From positions 1 to 41,285 of the forward strand of contig JAGQHJ010000015.1 of assembly GCA_020431915.1 (NCBI GenBank): a stretch of DNA of 41,285 bases. The letters run 5' to 3'. The notes beneath the pieces were generated by a model that was not told the origin of the DNA, did no database searches, and saw only the letters and a list, made by a program, of their open reading frames with translations. This document shows, piece by piece, positions 24,929 to 31,247 of this stretch (position 1 is its first letter; each line of letters opens with the position of its first letter). The DNA comes from Cyanobacteria bacterium HKST-UBA04 (lineage in GTDB: Bacteria; Cyanobacteriota; Vampirovibrionia; Vampirovibrionales; JAGQHJ01). The translations under genes were made by a program, and so were the position numbers.

Positions 24929-25675
24929 ATGCCCCAGTCTTCCCCTTCCAAACCGTTACGCGTGGTTGTGGTCGAAGATCATGAATTGTCCCGAAACGGC
25001 ATTGTGGTGTCGCTTGAGCAGAAGTGCCCGGACTTGCAGGTGGTGGGTACTGCCGAACAAGGGGACCAGGCCTGCCAGTGTATAGCAGATACCTGCCCGG
25101 ATGTCGTGCTGATGGATATCGGCTTGCCGGTGATGGATGGCATTACGGCCACGCGGCACCTTAAGCAGGCACAGCCCGAGGTGAAGGTTATTATGCTCAC
25201 CTCCCATGATGATCAACGGGAGGTTTTGGCCGCTTTTGCCGCCGGAGCCGAGGGGTATTGCAAAAAGGACATTAAAACCGAACGGCTTATTCAGGTGATT
25301 CAGATGGTGGCCGACGGGGCCCTGTGGATTGATCCTGCCATTGCCCAGACGGTACTCGATGTTCTTGGCGTGGCCGGTGTGGCGGGGGGAATGGCCAAAG
25401 GCGGCCCGTCAAGCCAGGCGTCCTCCGCTTCTTTCAGCGCCTGTGGTGACGATGAAAAGCCCCCGGTTCCCCTGACCGATCGCGAAGTGGAGATCCTGCA
25501 GGCCATCGTCGAGGGGATGAACAACCAGGACATTGCCACCTACCTCAATATTACGGTTCATACGGTCAAGGTCCACGTCCGAAACATTATCGACAAGCTC
25601 TCCGTCAGCGACCGAACCCAGGCTGCCGTCAAGGGGTTGCGCTACGGCATTGTTAACCTGAAGCCCCTGTCATAA
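24929..25675 (+). CDS. NarL/FixJ family response regulator
   Basis: The 248-residue regulator has a receiver domain with the acidic pair Glu16-Asp17, the phosphoacceptor Asp63 (LMDIGLPVMDG), Thr91 and a Lys near 112-113, then a Ser/Ala/Gly linker (about 140-178) and a LuxR/NarL-type helix-turn-helix (LTDREVEILQAIVEGMNNQDIA...). The recognition helix reads HTVKVHVRNII, almost the same as STVKVHVKHML in E. coli NarL, whose Lys and Val contact the TACYYMT heptamer. Four sites of that form occur at 25983-26033 and 36644-36693. ATG 24929 follows GAGGT. The regulator is therefore a good candidate to control the DUF2490 gene, the small RNA and the hydrogenase-like operon. Confidence 0.94.
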   Translation: MPQSSPSKPLRVVVVEDHELSRNGIVVSLEQKCPDLQVVGTAEQGDQACQCIADTCPDVVLMDIGLPVMDGITATRHLKQAQPEVKVIMLTSHDDQREVLAAFAAGAEGYCKKDIKTERLIQVIQMVADGALWIDPAIAQTVLDVLGVAGVAGGMAKGGPSSQASSASFSACGDDEKPPVPLTDREVEILQAIVEGMNNQDIATYLNITVHTVKVHVRNIIDKLSVSDRTQAAVKGLRYGIVNLKPLS

Positions 25676-25683
25676 GAGAATAT

Positions 25684-25731
25684 AAAAAAACCCCAACCAC
25701 AACTTTTGTTAAGGGCTGCAGTGTGATTGGG
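25684..25731 (-). terminator. Intrinsic terminator of the minus-strand small RNA
   Basis: Read on the minus strand, CCCAATCACA (25731-25722) pairs with TGTGGTTGGG (25701-25692) with one G-U pair, and is followed directly by G and seven T (25690-25684). On the plus strand there is no T-run, so it is not a good terminator for the response regulator gene. Confidence 0.8.
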
Positions 25732-25946
25732 ATTGGTAGTAGGTTAAATTGCTACCAAAAAGCGAAAGCTATGCGTTTATTCAGTTTGGGTGTTGAAAAT
25801 AAAGAGCATTCGTCGGCTTTCGTTTATGGGGCTTTCGTTACAGAATAAAAGGGTAGGGGGGGTGAACCGTGTATGGCGTGTGGAGACTGATAGATAGAGG
25901 CGTGTTAGGAGCGATGTAGCGTAGGAAAGAGGGCGCTTTTTGTTAT
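25684..25946 (-). ncRNA. Candidate small RNA divergent from the DUF2490 gene
   Basis: A minus-strand -10 (TATAAC, 25958-25953) lies exactly 32.5 bp from the centre of the nearer NarL-like site, the same geometry as the forward promoters, and a strong terminator lies at 25731-25684. The transcript of about 263 nt has no credible reading frame. It contains a perfect 7-bp hairpin before the terminator (arms 25758-25752 and 25739-25733) and two copies of AACGAAAGCC (25839-25830, 25824-25815). A single downstream AGCTTTCGCT (25770-25761) can pair with either copy through CGAAAGC/GCTTTCG. No known RNA family is recognised. It is also antisense to any read-through from the regulator gene. Confidence 0.55.
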
Positions 25947-25952
25947 AGATCT

Positions 25953-25958
25953 GTTATA
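25953..25958 (-). promoter_or_regulatory. -10 element of the leftward (small RNA) promoter
   Basis: TATAAC on the minus strand, 5/6 match to consensus. A second TATAAC occurs 11 bp further on (25947-25942) as part of the direct repeat TGTTATA-GATC-TGTTATA. The first is at the spacing shared with the other promoters. Confidence 0.5.
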
Positions 25959-25982
25959 CGCCCCATGGCACCTAAGACTGAA

Positions 25983-25998
25983 TAACTCCTGAGAGGTA
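25983..25998. promoter_or_regulatory. NarL-like 7-2-7 site A1
   Basis: TAACTCC-TG-AGAGGTA. The right half read inverted is TACCTCT, a perfect TACYYMT heptamer; the left half is degenerate. Together with the preceding CTGAA it is nearly identical to site B1 in front of the hydrogenase-like operon. Confidence 0.7.
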
Positions 25999-26017
25999 TT
26001 TTGCCGATGGGTGTAAT

Positions 26018-26033
26018 TACCTCTGGAGAGGTA
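26018..26033. promoter_or_regulatory. NarL-like 7-2-7 site A2
   Basis: TACCTCT-GG-AGAGGTA. Both half-sites are perfect matches to the E. coli NarL heptamer TACYYMT in the 7-2-7 inverted arrangement. The centre is 35 bp from A1 and 32.5 bp upstream of the forward -10. Confidence 0.78.
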
Positions 26034-26057
26034 TACCTGTATGCAGACAAGTATTGA

Positions 26058-26063
26058 TATAGT
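26058..26063 (+). promoter_or_regulatory. -10 element of the DUF2490 gene promoter
   Basis: TATAGT, 5/6 match. The start would be near 26070, placing site A2 at about -44.5 and A1 at about -79.5, positions typical of an activator. No good -35 is present, which fits an activator-dependent promoter. Confidence 0.55.
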
Positions 26064-26106
26064 GAAGCTACTTTAAATAACCCGTTCAAGATGCGATAGA
26101 CTAACC

Positions 26107-26856
26107 ATGAAAACCTCCAATAGCAGCGCCTTTAGGGGGCCTTTGCCTTGGCTCTGCTGGCCATTGTTGTGGATACAACGGTTGGGGGCTGGTGTGGTCC
26201 TGGGAGGCCTTGCTTTGTGCTTTGGGGCCTTGCCGGCCATCGCCGAGCACCCCAAGGAGAACCTGCAGAACTGGGAAATCGTGACGTTCCATAAGCCCAT
26301 TACCGACCGGGTGGATGCGGCCATGGAGTTTCAGCCTCGCCAAAGCCATGTGTCGGATGTGGACGTGTTACTGCTGCGTCCGTCAATCGGGTACAAGGTG
26401 AATGACTATCTTTCCGTTCGGCAGGGTTATGCCTGGACCCCTTCGTTTACGCCCGGTTTCAGGAGCGAGCATCGGATTTTCCAGGACATTATAGGCAAGG
26501 AGCCCTTGGGAAAGTGGACGTTTACCGAACGGGCCCGCCTTGAAGAGCGCTTTATCGAGAACGCGGGTGATCCAGCCTTGCGGTTGCGTGGCCTGCTGCA
26601 AGCCTCTCATCCAATTGGCCATTCGGAAACCTGGCACTGGGTGGTGTTTGATGAAGTATGGATGAACCTGAACAATACCCATGCGGGGCCACAGCAAGGC
26701 TTTGATCAAAACTGGGCGTTTGCCGGTATTCGTCACAAAATCAACAGCCATCTTACGGCCCAGGGAGGATACCAGCTTAATTACATCAACCAGCCCCGTG
26801 CCGCCAGAAACCAGCTAAACCATGTGTTGGTGCTTAGCCTGGACGTGAACTTGTAA
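26107..26856 (+). CDS. DUF2490 family outer-membrane beta-barrel protein
   Basis: The 249-residue product has a long N-terminal basic/hydrophobic signal sequence ending near AIAEHP and a mature part of alternating beta strands: LQNWEIVTFHKPI, LLLRPSIGYKVNDYLSVRQGYAW, FRSEHRIFQDI, RARLEERFI, LRLRGLLQAS, NQNWAFAGIRHKINSHLTAQGGYQLNY and a C-terminal VLVLSLDVNL. This order (RP-GY, E-R-Q, R-LE-R, F-E/N-W-G, GY, H) is that of DUF2490, whose members are predicted outer-membrane barrels of unknown function. It is preceded by two NarL-like sites and follows the two-component system, so its expression is probably signal-dependent. Confidence 0.8.
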   Translation: MKTSNSSAFRGPLPWLCWPLLWIQRLGAGVVLGGLALCFGALPAIAEHPKENLQNWEIVTFHKPITDRVDAAMEFQPRQSHVSDVDVLLLRPSIGYKVNDYLSVRQGYAWTPSFTPGFRSEHRIFQDIIGKEPLGKWTFTERARLEERFIENAGDPALRLRGLLQASHPIGHSETWHWVVFDEVWMNLNNTHAGPQQGFDQNWAFAGIRHKINSHLTAQGGYQLNYINQPRAARNQLNHVLVLSLDVNL

Positions 26857-26896
26857 GGCCCTGTCACTAGCGAGTCGATCAACTCGGCCGATGTGT

Positions 26897-27568
26897 TTAG
26901 ATAGAGGGCAGCGTGGTATGTCGGTTGGTTTGTTGAGAGGCGCTGACTTGGGCTTCTTCGAGCGGTAAAAACTGGCTTTCGTCGCGATCGTAATAATAAA
27001 CCTCGCCGGTGCGAATCTTGTAGACCCAGCCGTGCAGGTTCAAATCACCCTTGACCAGCCGGGAGGCCACACAAGGCAAGGTACGGAGATTCTCGAGCTG
27101 AATCAGGACATTTTCCTGGATGGCGACGTTCAATTTGTCCTCGTCATCCAGATCGCTGTAATTGTCATGAACGATTCGGCAGGTGGCTTCGGCATGGGCC
27201 AACCAGTTGGCTACATGAGGCATTTCGGAGAGGGAGTCGGGGTTAAGCATGCCCTTGATGGCCCCACAATCGCTGTGGCCGCAGATAATAATGTCCTTGA
27301 CCCCCAAGGCCTTGACGGCAAACTCGATGGTAGCCGCCTCGCCCCCGTTGGCGGCCCCATGGGGCGGTACAATGTTGCCGGCGTTTCGGATGATGAAAAT
27401 TTCACCTGGTTCGGTCTGGGTCAGCAGGTTGGGCGAAATTCGGGAGTCCGAGCATGTAATAAACAGGGCGTCGGGCTCCTGGCCGGACTTGAGTCGCTCG
27501 AACAACTCCTTCTTGGAGTTGTACACGTGCTTTTGAAAGTGGTGCAGGCCATGAATCAGCTTTTTCAT
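26897..27568 (-). CDS. Beta-class carbonic anhydrase
   Basis: The enzyme interconverts CO2 and bicarbonate. The 223-residue product has the beta-class zinc ligands Cys39 (in TCSDSR, with the Asp41-Arg43 dyad), His98 and Cys101 (in CGHSDCGA), and the RNAGNIVPPHG block. The downstream LNLHGWVYKIRTGEVYYYD segment is typical of the cyanobacterial and proteobacterial plant-type group. ATG 27568 has AAGGAG 7 nt upstream; the frame is open to 27634. It is the last gene of the minus-strand operon, 100 bp after its degenerate paralogue, with a strong palindrome between the two. It probably supplies or removes CO2/bicarbonate for the process run by the operon. Confidence 0.95.
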   Translation of the reverse strand: MKKLIHGLHHFQKHVYNSKKELFERLKSGQEPDALFITCSDSRISPNLLTQTEPGEIFIIRNAGNIVPPHGAANGGEAATIEFAVKALGVKDIIICGHSDCGAIKGMLNPDSLSEMPHVANWLAHAEATCRIVHDNYSDLDDEDKLNVAIQENVLIQLENLRTLPCVASRLVKGDLNLHGWVYKIRTGEVYYYDRDESQFLPLEEAQVSASQQTNRHTTLPSI

Positions 27569-27627
27569 TGGCGACTCCTTTTTATGTGAAAAAAGGATAT
27601 CGTACCACACTCCCCATGGCCAAGGGA

Positions 27628-27645
27628 CCGTCAACCAGTTGACGG
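27628..27645. repeat. Palindrome CCGTCAAC-CA-GTTGACGG between the two carbonic anhydrase genes
   Basis: A perfect 8-2-8 inverted repeat lies in the 99-bp gap upstream of the active carbonic anhydrase gene. It has no T-run on either strand. It may be an operator, or an mRNA hairpin separating expression of the last gene from the rest of the operon. Confidence 0.55.
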
Positions 27646-27667
27646 AGGGCGTAACGGCCTATAGGAC

Positions 27668-28357
27668 TTACCGGTAGCGTTTGGGCATGTGCACTACAGT
27701 TGTATTTTTTTGGGGGCGGGTGTCGAGGGTGAACGGATAAAATTGTTGGGCAGCAGGCCGATAGGTATACAGGTGTTGTTGCTTGGTGTCATACAGCCAG
27801 GCATGCAGGTTTAAGGCCCCCGACAACACGCGTTGCGCAATAAACGGGTAGCTCATCAGTTGGTCCAGTTGAACCAGGGTGTGTTCCTGCACAGCCACGT
27901 CAACCAGAGTTTCGAGGGGATATGAGGCGTAATGGGTTTTTAGCAGGTGAATGGTGGGCTGGGCCAACTGATACCAGAGGGGTGGCACCAGCGACAACCC
28001 GGCAGACTGGTTTAATACACCGTGCTTGACCAGTTCCAGAATGATTCGGCTGGGGGTATGGCCACAGACAATCAGGTGCTTAATACCGTGTGCCACAACG
28101 GCTTCCTCCAGGCCGGCATATTCCGAAAATGGGGCATTGGCCTCGTAGGCCGGTACCATGGCCCCGAGGGTCTGCATGGTCAACAGCTCGCCCTTGGCTG
28201 CCATGTGGGCCAGAAACTGGGGTGCCTTGCCCAGCAAGGCACCCTTCAGCAACAGCGCTTCAGGCGATCGCCCCTCCTGCAGTCGGCGGGTCAAATCGTT
28301 GAAGACAGCTGCCCCGTGGCAGGACTTAGGATGAAGATTTGGAATGAGTGGTTGCAT
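27668..28357 (-). CDS. Beta-carbonic anhydrase-like pseudoenzyme lacking zinc ligands
   Basis: The 229-residue protein aligns along its length with the active carbonic anhydrase downstream: PEALLLKGALLGKAP matches PDALFITCSDSRISP, HGIKHLIVCGHTPSRI matches LGVKDIIICGHSDCGAI, and LNLHAWLYDTKQQHLYTY matches LNLHGWVYKIRTGEVYYY. The first zinc Cys is Gly39, the dyad Asp and Arg are Leu41 and Gly43, and the second Cys is Ser103; only His100 remains. It therefore cannot be a normal carbonic anhydrase, but the frame is intact and codon use normal, so it is a maintained gene and not a decaying one. It overlaps the 3' end of the AceTr gene by 32 nt with a ribosome site (GGAG). A structural or regulatory role is inferred. 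Confidence 0.85.
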   Translation of the reverse strand: MQPLIPNLHPKSCHGAAVFNDLTRRLQEGRSPEALLLKGALLGKAPQFLAHMAAKGELLTMQTLGAMVPAYEANAPFSEYAGLEEAVVAHGIKHLIVCGHTPSRIILELVKHGVLNQSAGLSLVPPLWYQLAQPTIHLLKTHYASYPLETLVDVAVQEHTLVQLDQLMSYPFIAQRVLSGALNLHAWLYDTKQQHLYTYRPAAQQFYPFTLDTRPQKNTTVVHMPKRYR

Positions 28358-29009
28358 CCACCATCTCCACTATCTCCATGGTACCCACCATAGCGGCCTG
28401 CAGCCCCGTGCTTTCGTTACGCATCGGAAGCAGGGCATTGCCCAAAGGAATGGTGCCAAAGCAATCGAACTTGTTGACCAGGGTTCCCATGGCGTGGTAC
28501 AGGGCCAAGCTACCAATGAGCAGGTGCCCAATACCCACATAAAGCTCTAGCGGGGCGTTGTTCAGCTTGATCATGGTATCCATGGCAAAGGTGCAGGTAA
28601 TGATTACGTGTAGCAGGCAGAGGGTAAAGTTTTTATGGGCAGTCAGGTAGATCATCATCGCCGAGAACAGGCAGTAAATCATGACCATCGGGAAATACAG
28701 GACGCTGTCCCAATGGAAGCCCTCGGCCAGGTCCAGAATCTTGACCGTGAACACGGTGGTCCAGAAAAACCCGTACATGGTCAGGGCCGTGCCGCCAAGC
28801 TGGTCGTTGTAGCGAATGTCCACCAGGCCGGCCAGGATTTGAACCAGCCCGCCAAAGACCAGGCAAATAATGGAAATGGCCATCGAGTCCTTGGCGGGAA
28901 TAAACCCGATTTGTACGAATCCAAGGGTTAGTGCGCCTACCGCCAGACCGAAAAGGCCGACGGACAAAACGTCAATTTTAAATAATGGGTTGGTGCTGTT
29001 GTTACTCAT
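28326..29009 (-). CDS. AceTr (GPR1/FUN34/SatP) family small-acid channel/transporter
   Basis: The 227-residue membrane protein has six predicted helices and the family features near the start (NPLFKIDVLSVGLFGLAVGALTLGF), in the second helix region (FGGLVQILAGLVDIRYNDQLGGTALTMYGFFW) and a central YFPMVMIYCLF helix. Known members (E. coli SatP, yeast Ady2) are hexameric channels for acetate, succinate or related small acids. The cytoplasmic tail of about 45 residues is unusual in being long and acidic/Ser-rich. ATG 29009 has AAGGAG 11 nt upstream. Its place between the hydrogenase-like complex and the carbonic anhydrases suggests that it moves the acid or carbon species used by the system (acetate, formate or bicarbonate); this is inference. 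Confidence 0.8.
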   Translation of the reverse strand: MSNNSTNPLFKIDVLSVGLFGLAVGALTLGFVQIGFIPAKDSMAISIICLVFGGLVQILAGLVDIRYNDQLGGTALTMYGFFWTTVFTVKILDLAEGFHWDSVLYFPMVMIYCLFSAMMIYLTAHKNFTLCLLHVIITCTFAMDTMIKLNNAPLELYVGIGHLLIGSLALYHAMGTLVNKFDCFGTIPLGNALLPMRNESTGLQAAMVGTMEIVEMVDATTHSKSSS

Positions 29010-29036
29010 TGTGGGTTGATCTCCTTGAGTGGTCGG

Positions 29037-29573
29037 TTAATTGAGTGAGGAAAGTTGTTTTTGGCATTCGATCAGGCCGGCCAGAATATCGCTGGGGCTT
29101 GGTGGATCCCCGCCAATGTAGACACTGACCGGCAAAAATTTATCGATGGGGCCCAGGCATGCATAGGTGGTGTCATACGGCGTGCCATAGCATGCGCCAT
29201 CACCCACGGCCACAACCAGTTTGGGTTCGGGCATGGCATCGTAGGTTTGTTTGATGGCCGGCAATAACTGCAGGGCCACCGGGCCACTAACGGTTAATAT
29301 GTCGGCATGACGCGGAGAGGCCGTAATCTCCAGGCCGAAGCGGCTCATGTCGTAAACGGGGTTGGCCAAAGCCAACAGCTCGGCTTCTTCGGCGTTGCAC
29401 GATCCGGCATCCAGATGCCGGATCATCACGGAACGGCTCAAGGCTTTTCGGTAGGATTTGGACAGGGCTTCGAGTTGTTCAAGCCGGACGACGGTGGCTT
29501 CACTCAAGGCCAGTTCGCTGGCCGGTACGGTTAGCCGTCCCGCTGTAAGCCACGATTTCAAAATGCTGTACAT
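29037..29573 (-). CDS. NuoB/HycG-like small subunit of the membrane complex, with an incomplete [4Fe-4S] ligand set
   Basis: The 178-residue protein follows HyfI/HycG/NuoB through VMIRHLDAGSCN, NPVYDMSRFGLEITASPRHADILTVSGPV, VVAVGDGACYG and LPVSVYIGGDPPSP. In normal family members the cluster between the small and large subunits is held by CxxC, a Cys in the GDCA-type loop and the Cys of GCPP. Here Cys59 remains but its CxxC partner is Glu62, Cys128 is present (shifted to GAC), and GCPP is GDPP (Asp156). Cys139 is extra. The cluster may thus be altered or absent. It lies between the large subunit gene (33-bp gap) and the AceTr gene; AAGGA is 10 nt before the ATG. Confidence 0.85.
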   Translation of the reverse strand: MYSILKSWLTAGRLTVPASELALSEATVVRLEQLEALSKSYRKALSRSVMIRHLDAGSCNAEEAELLALANPVYDMSRFGLEITASPRHADILTVSGPVALQLLPAIKQTYDAMPEPKLVVAVGDGACYGTPYDTTYACLGPIDKFLPVSVYIGGDPPSPSDILAGLIECQKQLSSLN

Positions 29574-29606
29574 GGTTTTGGTGTCCTTACTTGCGCACGG
29601 GGGCGC

Positions 29607-31247
29607 TTACCGATCCGAACAGGCATAACAAAGGTTAAAACTCTTGTTGACCAACGGGCCGTCGGGCACAATGTTGTTGCCCATGGTGGCTGCGGCCATG
29701 CCGCGCCAGTTCATGTACGAGGCGCTGCGAACATGCCACCGGTTGATGGTGGGCACGGGGGCAGAGGCTTCCAGTACAAGCCAGTGAAGCAGTCCGCCTT
29801 TTGCGGATTCCACCAGCCCGATGCCGGGGGTTTCCGGGTTCGGTTTCAGGGGTTTGGTAGGGGCTGCTGGGTCCACACCATCCTGGGCCATTGTGGACAG
29901 GGTCTGGCGGATCAGCATCAACGATTCATAAACCTCGTCAATGCGAACCTGCATACGGGCACGCACATCACCATCGGTTTGGCTGGGTACCGAAAACGTG
30001 GGGTAGTTGGGTTGGCCCATGCCCTGCGGGTAATCATGTCGAAGATCTTCGACAACCCCCGATCCTCGGGCACTGGGGCCCACTATCCCCAAATCGAGGG
30101 CTTGTTGTTTTCCAAGCAGGCCGGCACCCTCTACCCGATCCAGGAAGCTGTCTTTGTTGTATAGCATCTCAACCCACTGGCGGTAGGGCGATTTTAGTTT
30201 GTCGAGGGTCTCGAAGGCCATGTCCAGCGTGGCGGCCTGCAGGTCCGACTTAAGGCCCCCGAGGGTATTGAAATCTCGCAAAAAGCGGTGACCGGTTAGG
30301 TGTTTGTTCAGTTGCATAATTGATTCCCTGAAATAGGCCGCCCTTGCCGAAGCGAAGCCAAACCCGCCAGCAGAACAAATGGCGGTTAAGTCTGCAAAAT
30401 GGTTGGCGAGTCGTTCCATTTCCAGCAGCAGTCGGCGGATGGCCTGGGTTCTTTCGGAAGGGGTTATCTGGCAGAGGCTTTCGACAGCCTGGCTGTAGGC
30501 CAAGCTGTGTGAAAACGCACACAGGCCGCAGACATGCTCGGCCAGGGTTAATCCTTCGTAAATGGTTTTGCCTTCAGCCATTTTTTCAATGCCCTTGTGG
30601 GTATAAAACAGTTGGGCATCAAAATGGTGAATCCGCTCGCCGGTTACGCAAAAACGCAAGTGGCCGGGTTCGATGATACCGGCGTGAATAGGGCCTACGG
30701 CTACCTGATGGGCACTGGCCGGGCTTGTAAAACCAAATTCATGATCGGTGTCGGTCAGCTCGATGGGGGTGTCCTTGGCCACGTCCTTGTGCATGACGTA
30801 GGGGTGGGCTTTCGGCCATCCCCGGTGCAGCACCAGGGGTTTCAGGTCCACGCCTTCCGCCTCGATGCCAAACAGATCATGCAGCTCCCGCTCAAGCCAT
30901 TCGGCAGCCGGGATCAAGGGGGTTAGGGCCTTGTAAGAAGGGTTTTCGCCATCCAGCCCGGTTATCAAGGTCACCACGACTTTTTGGGCCTTCAGCAAAA
31001 ACACCCCATGAAGGTTGAACTGGTTGTTTAGCCGTCGTTCGTCCGTGGCAACCAGGGTAATGAATGTGCTTTTGAACAACAGGTTGCTGTGTATAAAGGC
31101 GGCACCCTCGTAGAACATGGTTTCGTCTACCAGCAGGTGTATTTCGGACGGGTTGACGACTTCGGCACTGTGCAAATCGTCGCCAAAAAAGTCGTTGAAG
31201 ATGGCCAACAAATCCTGGGTTGTTTGGGGAGTTGCTTTGGTTTTCAT
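29607..31247 (-). CDS. NuoC-NuoD fused large subunit of a group 4 [NiFe] hydrogenase-like (Hyf/Ehr-like) complex
   Basis: The 546-residue protein is a HycE/HyfG-like fusion: residues 1-165 NuoC-like (ELHDLFGIEAEG, LHRGWPKAHPY) and 170-546 NuoD-like/large subunit (GPIHAGIIEPGHLRF, THKGIEKMAEG). The two NiFe cysteine pairs are kept: Cys240/Cys243 in EHVCGLCAFSH and Cys540/Cys543 in SFNLCYACSDR. However the conserved Arg of RxCGxC is His238 and the DP of DPCxxC is Asn538-Leu539. The protein stops three residues after the last Cys, so there is no C-terminal extension to be removed by a maturation protease. Its start overlaps the HyfF-like stop by 4 nt. It may be a hydrogenase variant or an Ehr-type protein with another reaction. 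Confidence 0.88.
   Translation of the reverse strand: MKTKATPQTTQDLLAIFNDFFGDDLHSAEVVNPSEIHLLVDETMFYEGAAFIHSNLLFKSTFITLVATDERRLNNQFNLHGVFLLKAQKVVVTLITGLDGENPSYKALTPLIPAAEWLERELHDLFGIEAEGVDLKPLVLHRGWPKAHPYVMHKDVAKDTPIELTDTDHEFGFTSPASAHQVAVGPIHAGIIEPGHLRFCVTGERIHHFDAQLFYTHKGIEKMAEGKTIYEGLTLAEHVCGLCAFSHSLAYSQAVESLCQITPSERTQAIRRLLLEMERLANHFADLTAICSAGGFGFASARAAYFRESIMQLNKHLTGHRFLRDFNTLGGLKSDLQAATLDMAFETLDKLKSPYRQWVEMLYNKDSFLDRVEGAGLLGKQQALDLGIVGPSARGSGVVEDLRHDYPQGMGQPNYPTFSVPSQTDGDVRARMQVRIDEVYESLMLIRQTLSTMAQDGVDPAAPTKPLKPNPETPGIGLVESAKGGLLHWLVLEASAPVPTINRWHVRSASYMNWRGMAAATMGNNIVPDGPLVNKSFNLCYACSDR

Noticed and set aside
25681..25740. Terminator of the response regulator gene on the plus strand
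   Set aside because: The hairpin has its T-run only on the minus strand; on the plus strand it is followed by mixed sequence.
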